From an uncultured Bacteroidales bacterium (lineage in GTDB: Bacteria > Bacteroidota > Bacteroidia > Bacteroidales > ML635J-15): 64,000 bases of DNA. Of this stretch, positions 18,894 through 28,640 are shown piece after piece. The stretch is from contig CAJOIT010000001.1 in the NCBI GenBank assembly GCA_905234755.1, positions 248,001-312,000 on the forward strand. The letters are read 5' to 3'. Made by a program: the position numbers and the translations under genes. The notes under the pieces were generated by a model. The model made no database searches. It was given only the letters and a program-made list of their open reading frames with translations, and was not told where the DNA came from. Position 1 is the stretch's first letter. Every line of letters begins with the position of its first letter.

Positions 18894-19488
18894 GGCATAT
18901 TTCCCGGAACTTACTGATGTTCAGGTTGACCGTTTGGTTGAATTGGAGTCGCTTGTGCGCGAGTGGAATGAAAAGATAAATGTGATAAGCCGTAAGGATA
19001 CCGACAATATTTTTGTTCATCACATTTTGCATTCGATGGCTATTGCTAAGGTGAAGCAATTTAAGTCAGATGAACTTGTCCTTGATGTCGGTACTGGTGG
19101 CGGTTTTCCCGGGATTCCGCTTGCAATAATGTTTCCCGAGACTAAATTTACGCTTGTTGATAGCATCGAGAAGAAAATTAAGGTTGTGAAGGGCATATCG
19201 GAAAGTCTTGGACTAGCTAATGTGGAGGCAATGAAGATTCGTGCTGAGCTACTGCCACCAAAGTACGACTGTATTGTTAGTCGCGCTGTGACAGCTTTCC
19301 CCGATTTTGTAAAGATGACACGCAATGTGCTGAATCCTAAATCAACCGAGCATTCGATAATCTACCTGAAAGGCGGAGATTTTGATGATGAGCTGAAAGG
19401 TATGAAAAACTATTCGGTTACGAATATTTCAGACTTTTTTGGCGAAGAATTTTTCGAGACAAAGAAAATAATTTACCTGAATTTGTAG
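18877..19488 (+). CDS. rsmG: 16S rRNA (guanine-N7)-methyltransferase RsmG (GidB)
   Basis: This enzyme methylates N7 of G527 (E. coli numbering) in 16S rRNA using S-adenosylmethionine. The SAM-binding motif DVGTGGGFPGIPLAIMFP (about residues 68-85) and the following LVDSIEKKIKVV are diagnostic, as are VISRKD near the N-terminus and VSRAVTAFPDFV around 130-141. Its length of 203 residues is normal. The start ATG lies inside the sigma factor gene (17-base overlap), so translation is probably coupled. A strong hairpin follows the stop at 19498-19545. Confidence 0.95.
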   Translation: MLEKIKAYFPELTDVQVDRLVELESLVREWNEKINVISRKDTDNIFVHHILHSMAIAKVKQFKSDELVLDVGTGGGFPGIPLAIMFPETKFTLVDSIEKKIKVVKGISESLGLANVEAMKIRAELLPPKYDCIVSRAVTAFPDFVKMTRNVLNPKSTEHSIIYLKGGDFDDELKGMKNYSVTNISDFFGEEFFETKKIIYLNL

Positions 19489-19497
19489 TCGTTTCTA

Positions 19498-19545
19498 TTC
19501 TTCTTTTTGTCATCTTGGACTTGTTTCAAGAATAAAAAAGAAGAA
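19498..19545 (+). terminator. Hairpin after rsmG containing the TGTCAT..ACTTGTTTCA repeat
   Basis: Arms TTCTTCTTTTT (19498-19508) and AAAAAGAAGAA (19535-19545) are perfectly complementary over 11 bases. An inner CTTG/CAAG pair surrounds the core GACTTGTTT. It sits 9 bases after the rsmG stop. The core is one of three copies of a dispersed hairpin element (others at 49046-49100 and 57684-57734). Confidence 0.55.
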
Positions 19546-19645
19546 ACTTTATGTGATTAATAAGCAACGATGAATTAATCTTCGGGTGGAAGTTGTTGAT
19601 TTTTAGTTTGTTATTTGATTTTTGTTATTAAATCGAAAAAAATGC

Positions 19646-19674
19646 TTTGAAATCAAAAAAATGTAGTACTTTTG
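19646..19674 (+). promoter_or_regulatory. Probable promoter of tRNA-Leu
   Basis: TTTG at 19646-19649 and TACTTTTG at 19667-19674 resemble the -33/-7 elements; the 17-base spacer is shorter than the usual 19-21. The tRNA begins 24 bases further on. Confidence 0.4.
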
Positions 19675-19697
19675 CAATCCCAAAAGGCATACCGAAT

Positions 19698-19781
19698 GCC
19701 CGGGTGGCGGAATCGGTAGACGCGCTGGTCTCAAACACCAGTTCCTTCACTGGAGTGCCGGTTCGACCCCGGCCCCGGGTA
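19698..19781 (+). tRNA. tRNA-Leu (anticodon CAA)
   Basis: An 84-base cloverleaf can be drawn. The acceptor arms are GCCCGGG/CCCGGGT with discriminator A. A D-arm is followed by anticodon stem CTGGT/ACCAG with loop CTCAAAC (anticodon CAA, reading UUG). A long class II variable arm (TTCCTTCACTGGAGT) follows, then T-arm GCCGG-TTCGACC-CCGGC. The 3' CCA is not encoded. The long variable arm and A73 fit leucine. It is a single tRNA, followed directly by an intrinsic terminator. Confidence 0.97.
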
Positions 19782-19788
19782 CAAAAGA

Positions 19789-19816
19789 GAGATTGCAACC
19801 GCAGTCTCTTTTTTTT
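19789..19816 (+). terminator. Intrinsic terminator of tRNA-Leu
   Basis: Stem GAGATTGC (19789-19796) and GCAGTCTC (19801-19808), one G-U pair, tetraloop AACC, followed by eight T. This is a standard rho-independent terminator starting seven bases after the tRNA. Confidence 0.85.
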
Positions 19817-19859
19817 GTTTCACTCCCCAATATTTTCTGTCGAAAAATGCAGATGTCGT

Positions 19860-19890
19860 ATTGCATATTTCTCACATATACATAACTTTG
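19860..19890 (+). promoter_or_regulatory. Promoter for the first CHAT gene
   Basis: ATTG at 19860-19863, a 19-base spacer and an exact TAACTTTG at 19883-19890. The predicted transcript would start about 9 bases before ATG 19906, giving a very short leader. This supports ATG 19906 over the in-frame TTG at 19861. Confidence 0.6.
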
Positions 19891-19905
19891 CAAAAAAAAA
19901 ATAAT

Positions 19906-22900
19906 ATGAAGAGACTTCTCATAATTTTAGCGATAATACCATTTTGTCTGCATTCTTTTTCGCAGGTAGAAAGTAAATTGCAGAAGGCCGATGCTCTTGC
20001 AAAGGCTTGTCTTTCGAGCAATGCAGATATTTATGCCGAATGTCTCGGCGAAGCCAATGAAATGTATTTTTCGGCTTACAACGAATTTGTTTCGAAAAAC
20101 ATGTCGGCAACAGAAGTTGGAGAACTGCCATACGCTCGCATGATGTTTCATGTGGGATTTTACAGAATGCATAACTTTTATTTTAAAGAGTGCATTCCAT
20201 ACTATGACACAGCAATGAGCGTGTATGCAAAAGCCGACAAACTCGACAACAACGATGTATGGAGGTGCTTTGAAATGCTTGAAGTGCTAAAATCATACTA
20301 TTCTTACGATTTGGTTGACTATGAAAAACAATTACGCTATGCTTTGCTGAATGCTGATTTCACAAAGAAATATCTCAAAAAGCAGTACTACGAACTTTCT
20401 TCTGCCATGGAGGAGGTTGCTTTTGCTTACATGAATATTAATGAATACGACAAGGCTAAAGAAGCTATAGACGAAGCCTTAAAGGCCGAAGAAAAGGCAG
20501 GTGGCAAAGATTCGGAACATTATTTCAGCCTTGAGCAATACAAAGATCTTATCGTTTCGCAAGAGGAATATTCAATAGAGGCATATATACCTATACTCTA
20601 CCTGCCGATAGATAAACCCGCCAACCGTCGCGATTCGCTCTATAACAGGCTTTTGGACAGCTATAATGTCGATGAAGCCATGCCACCGTTTGAGGAACTG
20701 CAAGACTCGTTCGAAAAAGACGGAATGAAAAACTCCGATGACAGCCTACTTTATGCCAAGTCGTTATATCATATAGCAATCCGCTGCTGGGATGCATCAC
20801 AAAGCAGTGATGACGATGAAACCACAGCACTTATGGTAGCCCGCGCCACTCGCTACATGAAGTCGGCAGACGAACTTTGTATTTCTCCCGAAAATGCAAT
20901 TTCAGAACCCCATGCCGACATATTATATATGATTGCAGTAATTTACAATAGTCGCGACGAATGGGAAACAGCAATGAAATATGCTGAGGCATCGCTTGAT
21001 GTTTACAAAGTATTGCCAACCAACGATTATCAATTCTCCCGTTGCATGAACATACTGGATGCATTGGATAGTTATTATTGTTACGACGAAATGCGCGATT
21101 GCGAGAAGGCTATACGCTACAACGAAATGATGATAGAAATGAGCCGTGGCACTGACATCGACAGGTATATTTATGCTCTGATTCAAACCGGCGACAACTA
21201 CACCAGAATAGGAAACTACACCAAGGCTCTGGAATACTACATGCTAGCCTACGAAAACAATGATAATCCAAACGGTGGAGATTCTGAGATACTGCTGAAA
21301 CTTGCCGACACATATATGAACCTTGGCGATAGCAAGTCGGAAGAAAAATACCGCAAACTGTATGAAGATGTACTTGCTAACGAAATGCCTATTGACGATG
21401 ATTATTACATTCCAACCTCTTATATGTCAATCTCCGACTTCTTGACGGTAGCAGTTGACGACGATGAGGTAGAACAACTATACAGTAGCTCTTTCCTTCC
21501 TACCAAGGGAACACATTGCGATTCGTTGCGCTACGACGCTGTGTGTGCCATTATGAAACGCAGTTCGACAAATCCAAGCGAGCGCATAAACAACACTCGT
21601 CCGATAATGATTGCCTTCGAGGATTATTTTGCAAAGGGAAATGCCACCCACACAGACAGCATATATTATGCTTATTCGCTATACAATGTAGGAAAGTACA
21701 TTAGCGATGCATCCAAGGGTTTCAAGGGTACGCAAATGCTGTTGGAAGCAAAGGAAATGTTTGAAGCATTGTCGTTGACTAATACCCGAAACTATGCCAA
21801 CACGCTTTACGAACTTGCCTTGGCGAAAGATCGATCTATTGAATATTACACAGCTTCGTATAATGTATATAAAACACTGCCAACCAATATATTCATCAAT
21901 AATCGTTGCATGAAAATCTTGGGAGATTTGTTAGCGTATGGAGAAAATAATGACGATTACAAGTTCTTTATCAAAACTATCGAAGAAGTTGAATCGTATC
22001 TTGAACAGCATCCCGACTATATGGAGGATGGTGAATTGGAAACCTTAAAAATAAAAATCGCTATACGGAAAGCAGAAGTGTATTACAAGCTTTTTGATTA
22101 CAATTCATCCATACTTTGCTACAAGAAGGCCATTTCGCTGATGGACAAGACCGATATGAAGAAAACATATACTTATTGCGAGACAGTCCACAAGCTTGCA
22201 GATATTTGTCGTTATAACCACAACTACGATGATGCCAAGAAATACGCCAAACAGTACGAAAAGCTGTCGAAGAAATTCAAGCAGGAAGAGAGCGGTGAAG
22301 ACGATTCATGGGTTGGCGACGACACTTATGATACCGACATTTATGGTATGGAGGAGCAGAGCGAACTGGAAAAATTGTACCAATACCTATCTATGTTAAA
22401 CAGTAGCGTAAGGTCCAATAATGTCAACGACTGCAGGCCGTCTGCTATTGAAACTTTTGGCAAGATAAAGAATCTGCTTGCCCGCGATGGCTTTAATACA
22501 AGCAAAGACAGTTTAATTTACGAGTATTCGTTGCTTCACATGGGCGATATCGAATATATAGCAGAAAAATACGATTCCACATTGGCTTACATGTCGGAAC
22601 TAGATAGGTTCTTGCCGCAAAGTAATAGCATTTCTGGTTATGTATATGCAGATGTACATTATTATTACATGCTTTACAAGGCTCTTGCGCTAGACGGAAA
22701 GGAAGAATACCGTGAAGCATTGAAGATTTTTGACCTTATTATGGATTATTACAAGTTTTTGGAATCCCAAAACGAGTATTATGAGATTGATTATATTATG
22801 ATGCGTTATGTCGCCTATTTATATACTTCGCTTCACGACTACGACAAGGCATTTGTGTATTACGACTATTTGATGTCGCATTTCGATGAAAATGAGATAA

Positions 22901-25290
22901 GCACAGTAGATTATAGAAGCCGCGATAACTATTTTGCCACGAAACATGCTATGGCATCCACCTACGCCGAGATGGGAGAATATGTTTCGGTTATCGGATG
23001 CCTTGAACCAGAATTCAAGCGCATTGAATATACCTATGTCAACAGCGACATTTGTGCTGGAATATGCAATTTGCTTGGCAATGCGTATGTAGCTGTAGGA
23101 AATTACGACCGTGCATATAAATGCTACATTTTGGCACAGGAGTCGATAAGAGTTTACAAAGGTGCAGATACTTTTGCCGAGGTGCAGACTCTCAACAATC
23201 TCGGAAATTTCTGCAAGAAGACTGGAAAATACAGGGAAGCAATCGACTATTACGATGATGCTCTTGAAATGTTGGACAGAATACAAGGCAGCGCACCTAC
23301 CCAATATGCTATGCTATACGAAAACAAAGGCTCTTCATACACTATGCTAGGGATGTACGACGAAGCAATGTCGCTTTTCGAGAAATGCCTTGCGATAAAT
23401 CAGGAAACATACGGAGAAAACAGTTCGAATTATGCTACAACGCTTTGCAATATCGCACTGGCATACAAGTCGAAGGGAGACTATGACAAGGCCTTGAAGA
23501 ATTACAACGATGCACTAGCCATTTTACGTAACATCTACGACGACAGGCATCCGACTTATGCAGAAACGCTCAACGGCATAGGTGATGTATATTTCGCGAA
23601 GGGCGAGTACGACAAGGCTGCAGAAAGTTTCTCAGATGCAATGGAGATTAACAGGAAGCATCTCGCAAACGACTTTTCGTTCCTTACTTCTGCCGAACGC
23701 GAAATGTACTGGGAGAAAAACAAGGATATGAGTCAGCACATACTTCGTTGCGGAAGCAAATTGTCGAACAATGGTGTAATTTCGAGCGGAGCCTACAATG
23801 CCGAGTTGATTACCAAGGGCTTGTTGCTGACATCCGATATTGAGTTTACGCGTTCTGTTTACGAAAGTGGCGATTCTGCTCTTATTTCCGACTATGCGGA
23901 ACTTATTTCCATGAAGGACAAGCTGGGTAAAGCTTACGAAATGCCGGTTGAGGACAGATACATCGACTGCCGCAAACTTAAGGAGGAAATAAACGCCACA
24001 GAGCGTGACCTTGTAGCTAGGGTCGAGAAATATGGAGGCTTCAATGCATCAATCGGACTTACATGGAAAGATGTGCAGTCGGCAATGCGTAAGGGCGATG
24101 TAGCAGTTGAATTTACAAGATACGAAGTCGATTCAACCGAAACGCGTTATGCAGCACTTGTGGTCAACAAGTTCATGAAATCGCCGATATTTGTTCCGCT
24201 ATGCACCGAAAAGGACTTGCAAAGACTATTGCGCACAGGCGTTATGCCCGAAAAACCATCAGACGACCGCGGCGCAACCGTTTTGCGCGACAGGCGTATG
24301 GGCGTATATACATCCACCGACCTATACAATGCAATATGGAAGCCTTTGGAAAAGTTTTTCACACCAAACGCACGCATATATTTCGCACCAACAGGATTAC
24401 TGCATCAGGTAGCAATAGAGTACGCCATGGTTAATTCCTCAAAGTCGGTTTCTGACATCTACGAAATTTACCGCGTATCTTCGACTCGCTTCCTTGCCAT
24501 GGACTATTCGCCACGACCATTCGACGAGGCTGTGCTATATGGTGGCATCAGCTACGATTCAGACACGGCATCCATGAAGCGCGAAAGCGAACGCTTTGGA
24601 ACGCGAGCCGCATCATATAATTCATTTGCCGACATCAGTAGGGATGAGGAAAGGACGAGTTTGAGTTATCTGCCAGGCACCAAAACCGAGGTAGAAACCA
24701 TTAATGCTAAACTTAAAGCCGGAAAAATCAAGGTCGACATGCATATAGGCGAGGCTGCCAACGAAGAATCGTTCAAGAACTTGTCGGGAAAGAAGGTTTC
24801 GCTTTTGCATATTGCCACACACGGATTCTTTGAGCCTGTCGATACTATTCTCAATTCAGATCAGTCGCTCAACTTGTCGGGACTTTTGCTTGCTGGTGCC
24901 AACAACATTTGGACAAACCGACCAGTTCCAGAGGGCGTTGAGGATGGCGTGCTCACTGCAAAGGAGATAAGCAATATGGATTTGCGTGATGCTGATATGG
25001 TGGTTCTTTCAGCCTGCCAGACAGGGCTTGGCGAAATTACCGATGAAGGCGTTTTCGGACTTCAGCGTGGATTCAAGAAAGCAGGTGTGCATACGCTCAT
25101 AATGAGCCTCTGGTCGGTTGACGACAATGCCACCCAGTTGATGATGACTGAGTTCTACTCAAACCTGATGGCAGGAATGTCGAAGCGAGAAGCCTTCCTG
25201 AAGGCACAGCGCACATTAAAGGAGACAAAAGGCTTCGAAAATCCAAGGTTCTGGGCAGCGTTCATAATGCTGGATGGAAACGAAAAGTGA
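19906..25290 (+). CDS. Exported TPR-CHAT protease-like protein, 1794 aa, with super-repeated TPR region
   Basis: There is a signal peptide (MKRLLIILAIIPF, cleavage near SFSQ). Residues about 20-1110 contain diverged TPR-like helices arranged in four related blocks that begin near residues 20, 250, 525 and 821. Each has a variant of the pattern VYKxLPTNxxxxxRCMxILD. Residues about 1115-1270 are well-formed 42-residue TPRs (YATTLCNIALAYKSKGDYDKALKNY). After a linker (LLTSDIEFTRS) comes the CHAT domain (about 1590-1794): PGTKTEVE, catalytic His1639 in IATHGF, Cys1704 in SACQTG, then FKKAGVHTLIMSLWSVDD and NPRFWAAFIM. CHAT domains are caspase-like Cys proteases, usually controlled by the attached TPRs. 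The signal peptide places this one in the periplasm or beyond, unlike the cytosolic CRISPR-linked TPR-CHAT. Substrate unknown. Confidence 0.85.
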   Translation: MKRLLIILAIIPFCLHSFSQVESKLQKADALAKACLSSNADIYAECLGEANEMYFSAYNEFVSKNMSATEVGELPYARMMFHVGFYRMHNFYFKECIPYYDTAMSVYAKADKLDNNDVWRCFEMLEVLKSYYSYDLVDYEKQLRYALLNADFTKKYLKKQYYELSSAMEEVAFAYMNINEYDKAKEAIDEALKAEEKAGGKDSEHYFSLEQYKDLIVSQEEYSIEAYIPILYLPIDKPANRRDSLYNRLLDSYNVDEAMPPFEELQDSFEKDGMKNSDDSLLYAKSLYHIAIRCWDASQSSDDDETTALMVARATRYMKSADELCISPENAISEPHADILYMIAVIYNSRDEWETAMKYAEASLDVYKVLPTNDYQFSRCMNILDALDSYYCYDEMRDCEKAIRYNEMMIEMSRGTDIDRYIYALIQTGDNYTRIGNYTKALEYYMLAYENNDNPNGGDSEILLKLADTYMNLGDSKSEEKYRKLYEDVLANEMPIDDDYYIPTSYMSISDFLTVAVDDDEVEQLYSSSFLPTKGTHCDSLRYDAVCAIMKRSSTNPSERINNTRPIMIAFEDYFAKGNATHTDSIYYAYSLYNVGKYISDASKGFKGTQMLLEAKEMFEALSLTNTRNYANTLYELALAKDRSIEYYTASYNVYKTLPTNIFINNRCMKILGDLLAYGENNDDYKFFIKTIEEVESYLEQHPDYMEDGELETLKIKIAIRKAEVYYKLFDYNSSILCYKKAISLMDKTDMKKTYTYCETVHKLADICRYNHNYDDAKKYAKQYEKLSKKFKQEESGEDDSWVGDDTYDTDIYGMEEQSELEKLYQYLSMLNSSVRSNNVNDCRPSAIETFGKIKNLLARDGFNTSKDSLIYEYSLLHMGDIEYIAEKYDSTLAYMSELDRFLPQSNSISGYVYADVHYYYMLYKALALDGKEEYREALKIFDLIMDYYKFLESQNEYYEIDYIMMRYVAYLYTSLHDYDKAFVYYDYLMSHFDENEISTVDYRSRDNYFATKHAMASTYAEMGEYVSVIGCLEPEFKRIEYTYVNSDICAGICNLLGNAYVAVGNYDRAYKCYILAQESIRVYKGADTFAEVQTLNNLGNFCKKTGKYREAIDYYDDALEMLDRIQGSAPTQYAMLYENKGSSYTMLGMYDEAMSLFEKCLAINQETYGENSSNYATTLCNIALAYKSKGDYDKALKNYNDALAILRNIYDDRHPTYAETLNGIGDVYFAKGEYDKAAESFSDAMEINRKHLANDFSFLTSAEREMYWEKNKDMSQHILRCGSKLSNNGVISSGAYNAELITKGLLLTSDIEFTRSVYESGDSALISDYAELISMKDKLGKAYEMPVEDRYIDCRKLKEEINATERDLVARVEKYGGFNASIGLTWKDVQSAMRKGDVAVEFTRYEVDSTETRYAALVVNKFMKSPIFVPLCTEKDLQRLLRTGVMPEKPSDDRGATVLRDRRMGVYTSTDLYNAIWKPLEKFFTPNARIYFAPTGLLHQVAIEYAMVNSSKSVSDIYEIYRVSSTRFLAMDYSPRPFDEAVLYGGISYDSDTASMKRESERFGTRAASYNSFADISRDEERTSLSYLPGTKTEVETINAKLKAGKIKVDMHIGEAANEESFKNLSGKKVSLLHIATHGFFEPVDTILNSDQSLNLSGLLLAGANNIWTNRPVPEGVEDGVLTAKEISNMDLRDADMVVLSACQTGLGEITDEGVFGLQRGFKKAGVHTLIMSLWSVDDNATQLMMTEFYSNLMAGMSKREAFLKAQRTLKETKGFENPRFWAAFIMLDGNEK

Positions 25291-25387
25291 TTTACGATTT
25301 TAGATTGACGATTTACGATTTTAAATTGAACTTTTAAACAATTATAAACAACATCAAACCACTAAAAATTTAGAAACAAAAAGTAAT
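25291..25387. repeat. Low-complexity spacer between the CHAT genes
   Basis: It contains two near-direct copies of a GATTTACGATTTTA unit (25291-25328), then AAAC-rich sequence of the kind seen in other spacers of this window. No promoter or terminator is clear. Confidence 0.4.
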
Positions 25388-28300
25388 ATGAGAAAAATAC
25401 TACCAATAATCATTCTTGCTTTCATGTGCAACTTGTCGTTCTCTCAAACCGACACCACAGCCATATTCCATATTGCAGATTCTCTGAAAAAACTAGGCGA
25501 CAAATTTAGTGACGAAAAAAAATACACCGAAGCATTGGAATTGTACAATCAAATGGCGGAAATGACAAAAGAAGTCAATGATGGTGTAAACGAATATTAT
25601 ATCAAGGCGTTATGCAATGTCGGCAATTCGTATTTTTTCCTAAAGGATTATCAGAAAGCATTGGATAACTTCCTACTGTCGGCAGAATATTACAAAAAGT
25701 ATAAGGTTGATGATGACCCTTTATACGCGTCAAAGTTGAACGATATTGGTGTTATGTATTTTTATATTGGAGACTATCCCAATGCTCTGATGTATTATAC
25801 TCAAGCATTGGAAATGAGAAGAAAAACGCTTGGTGAAGATGATAAAGACATCTTATTGTCGTATAATAACATAGCTCTTGCATATTCGCGTATGGAAGAT
25901 TACCAGAATGCTTTGAAATTTAATCTAAAATCATTTGAAGGCACAAAAATGATATATGGGGAGGGGACTAAGAAATGTGTAACGCTTGAAAATGACATTG
26001 GTGCCGTATATATGAAAATGGGGGACTATTATAATGCCATGAAATATTTTATAAAGGCATTGGAGACATGGGAAAAGTATATTGGCGAAGAGAACATAAC
26101 ATATATAAGGCTGATAGAAAATGTTGGTCGTATTTATTCTAGGGTTGCCAATTATCAGGAATCCTTGAAATATTATATGCATGCATTGGATGTCGTTGAG
26201 AGAAATGTTGGAGAAGAACATGTTAGGTATGCGTCTTCTATGAACGATATCGGAATAGTTTATTATAATATGGGCGAATATGAAAAATCCCTAAAAAGTC
26301 TAAACCGAGCAATGGAAATTCGGATAAAACTTGAGGGCGAGGTGAACCAAAGTCATGCAAAATCGCTCAACAATATCGGACTTGTATATCAGGATATGGG
26401 AGATTACCAGAACTCATTGAAAAGCTACTTCCAGTCATTGGAGATAATGAAAAAGACAGTCGGAGAAGAAAGTCCTGAATATGCAGCTTTGCTCGACAAT
26501 ATCGGCAATGCTTATAATTTTATGGGGAAATACGAAGATGCTTTGAATTACCATTTTCAGGCATTGAAAATTAGAAAGAATACTATCGGGGAGGAACATC
26601 CCGAATATGCAAATTCGTTAGGAAACATTGGAATTGTTTATTTGAATATTGGTGACTACCAAAATTCTTTGAAATATCACACTATGGCAGCAGAAATCTA
26701 CCGAAATACATTCGGAGATAATAACCCCAATTATGCATTGTCGATGAAGAATATTGGTGTATCATATCAAAGATTGGGAGAATATCCGAAAGCATTGGAA
26801 TACTACTTGCGAGCATTGGAAATCCAAGAAAAAACACTTGGCAAGGCGCATTATGAGTATGCAATGTCAATGTGTGGTATAGCGCGTACATATTATTGCT
26901 TAGGGGAGTATCATAACGCCATACTGGCAAACAAGCAGGCCTCGGATATACTCAAAAGTAGCCTTATAAAGAACTTTTCGTTTATGACTACGCACGAACG
27001 CGAAACATACTGGAATCTTCAATATGATAAATTTTATATAAATATAAATAATGTGTACGATATGCCAGACGATACTCTTGCTACAAAAACATCATACGAT
27101 ACCGAACTGCTTACCAAAGGTCTGTTACTTGCTTCAGAAATTAGCATGACCAACATAATAATGGAAAGCGGAAACAATGACTTGATTTCGGAATACGAAA
27201 ATATGAAAAATACGCACCAGCTTCATAACATGGAACTTGAAAAGCCCATTGCCGAACGAATATACAATTGCGATTCGCTCGAAAACGAAATCCAGAAAAT
27301 GGAAAGGCATATTATGGAGAGTTGCAAGGAATTCGGAGATATAACCAATTTCATAAAGATTGACTGGAAAGATGTGCAAAACTCAATGAAGGAAAATGAT
27401 GTTGCAATTGAGTTCTCCGATTTTAGTAGCCATGATACGACTAGATTTGTCGCACTTGTGCTTACAAAAGAGATGGAAGCTCCTGCCTGCGTGCCTCTTT
27501 TTACTAATTTTGAAATGCAAAAATTGATACGCGGTATAGTACCTGTAAAGTCAAATGCTATAACCGGCGATGAAAATCGAGGTGTGACGACTGTAACTGC
27601 AAAGCGGCAGGGAATATACGAATCTATGGGGCTTTACGAACTGCTATGGAAGCCTTTGGAAAAGTTTTTCCCCGAAAATCCTCGCATTTTCTTTGCACCG
27701 TCGGGAATGTTGCACCAGATTGCAGTTGAATACGCTCCAATAAGTCAAGGACAAACAATATCCGACAAGTACGAAATCTACCGTGTGTCATCAACGCGCT
27801 TCCTAGCCATGGACTATATGCCAGCACCTATGAATAATATTGTGCTATATGGAGGAGTGTATTACGATAGCGACACCACAACGATGAAGCGCGAAAGCAG
27901 CAGGTACGCAACGAGGAGCACCACTTTTGCCTCGTTCAATTCCACGCATGACGATTACGATCGAGGAAGCCTCACATATTTGCCTGGAACCAAGACCGAG
28001 GTCGATAATATTGTAGGCAAGATGAAGAAGAGTCGCATAAAGACGAAGCTTTATAGTGGTGCAAAGGCCAATGAGGAGTCGTTCAAGGCGTTGTCGGGAA
28101 GTGATATATCTGTCCTGCATATTGCAACCCACGGTTTTTTCCTGCCTACTGAAGAAAAAATGTCGGGTGACCAGTCGCTTGTGCAGTCGGGACTATTGCT
28201 GTCGGGAGCAAACTACGCTTGGCAAAATCAACCTGTCCCCGAAGGAGTCGAGGATGGTATTCTTACAGCCAAGGAAATCAGCTTTATGGACTTGCGCAAG

Positions 28301-28597
28301 ACCGACCTAGTTGTACTTTCCGCTTGCCAGACTGCACTAGGAGAAATATCTGGCGAAGGTGTGTTCGGTTTGCAGAGAGGTTTCAAGAAGGCTGGTGTCC
28401 GTACAATAATCATGAGCCTATGGCCTGTGGACGACAATGCCACATTGTTGATGATGACCGAGTTTTACACCAACCTAACCAAAGGAATGTCGAAACGCGA
28501 AGCCTTCCTTTCAGCACAAAACAAGGTAAAGACCACAGCAGGCTTCGAAAATCCAAGGTTCTGGGCTGCATTTATTATGCTGGACGGAAACAATTAG
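25388..28597 (+). CDS. Exported TPR-CHAT protease-like protein, 1069 aa (paralogue of the upstream gene)
   Basis: A signal peptide (MRKILPIIILAFMCNLSFSQ) is followed by about ten regular 42-residue TPRs of the kinesin-light-chain type (unit like SLNNIGLVYQDMGDYQNSLK, about residues 60-500), a conserved linker (THERETYW, then ELLTKGLLLASEI), and a CHAT domain (about 865-1069). The CHAT domain has His915 in IATHGF and Cys980 in SACQTA, so both catalytic residues are present. The linker and CHAT domain are close to those of the upstream gene, from which it is separated by 97 bases of low-complexity spacer with no visible promoter; the two are probably co-transcribed. The TPRs are far more regular than in its neighbour. 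It is probably a regulated Cys protease or a pseudo-scaffold in the periplasm; no partner substrate gene is adjacent. Confidence 0.87.
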   Translation: MRKILPIIILAFMCNLSFSQTDTTAIFHIADSLKKLGDKFSDEKKYTEALELYNQMAEMTKEVNDGVNEYYIKALCNVGNSYFFLKDYQKALDNFLLSAEYYKKYKVDDDPLYASKLNDIGVMYFYIGDYPNALMYYTQALEMRRKTLGEDDKDILLSYNNIALAYSRMEDYQNALKFNLKSFEGTKMIYGEGTKKCVTLENDIGAVYMKMGDYYNAMKYFIKALETWEKYIGEENITYIRLIENVGRIYSRVANYQESLKYYMHALDVVERNVGEEHVRYASSMNDIGIVYYNMGEYEKSLKSLNRAMEIRIKLEGEVNQSHAKSLNNIGLVYQDMGDYQNSLKSYFQSLEIMKKTVGEESPEYAALLDNIGNAYNFMGKYEDALNYHFQALKIRKNTIGEEHPEYANSLGNIGIVYLNIGDYQNSLKYHTMAAEIYRNTFGDNNPNYALSMKNIGVSYQRLGEYPKALEYYLRALEIQEKTLGKAHYEYAMSMCGIARTYYCLGEYHNAILANKQASDILKSSLIKNFSFMTTHERETYWNLQYDKFYININNVYDMPDDTLATKTSYDTELLTKGLLLASEISMTNIIMESGNNDLISEYENMKNTHQLHNMELEKPIAERIYNCDSLENEIQKMERHIMESCKEFGDITNFIKIDWKDVQNSMKENDVAIEFSDFSSHDTTRFVALVLTKEMEAPACVPLFTNFEMQKLIRGIVPVKSNAITGDENRGVTTVTAKRQGIYESMGLYELLWKPLEKFFPENPRIFFAPSGMLHQIAVEYAPISQGQTISDKYEIYRVSSTRFLAMDYMPAPMNNIVLYGGVYYDSDTTTMKRESSRYATRSTTFASFNSTHDDYDRGSLTYLPGTKTEVDNIVGKMKKSRIKTKLYSGAKANEESFKALSGSDISVLHIATHGFFLPTEEKMSGDQSLVQSGLLLSGANYAWQNQPVPEGVEDGILTAKEISFMDLRKTDLVVLSACQTALGEISGEGVFGLQRGFKKAGVRTIIMSLWPVDDNATLLMMTEFYTNLTKGMSKREAFLSAQNKVKTTAGFENPRFWAAFIMLDGNN

Positions 28598-28600
28598 TAG

Positions 28601-28640
28601 TCGCGCAATGCCTTGCGCGAAAAAGCAATGCCTTGCGCGA
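28601..28640. repeat. Tandem 20-bp palindromic repeat between CHAT gene and atpD
   Basis: TCGCGCAATGCCTTGCGCGA (28601-28620) has perfect 8-base arms, and a second near-copy follows at 28621-28640. The core (CGCAA-NNNN-TTGCG) recurs at 58407, 58461 and 59541. It may act as a transcript-end hairpin for the CHAT genes. Confidence 0.6.

Noticed and set aside
25500..26900. Tandem DNA repeat or misassembly in the second CHAT gene
   Set aside because: The repetition is of 42-residue TPR units with divergent codons, as expected of a genuine TPR protein.
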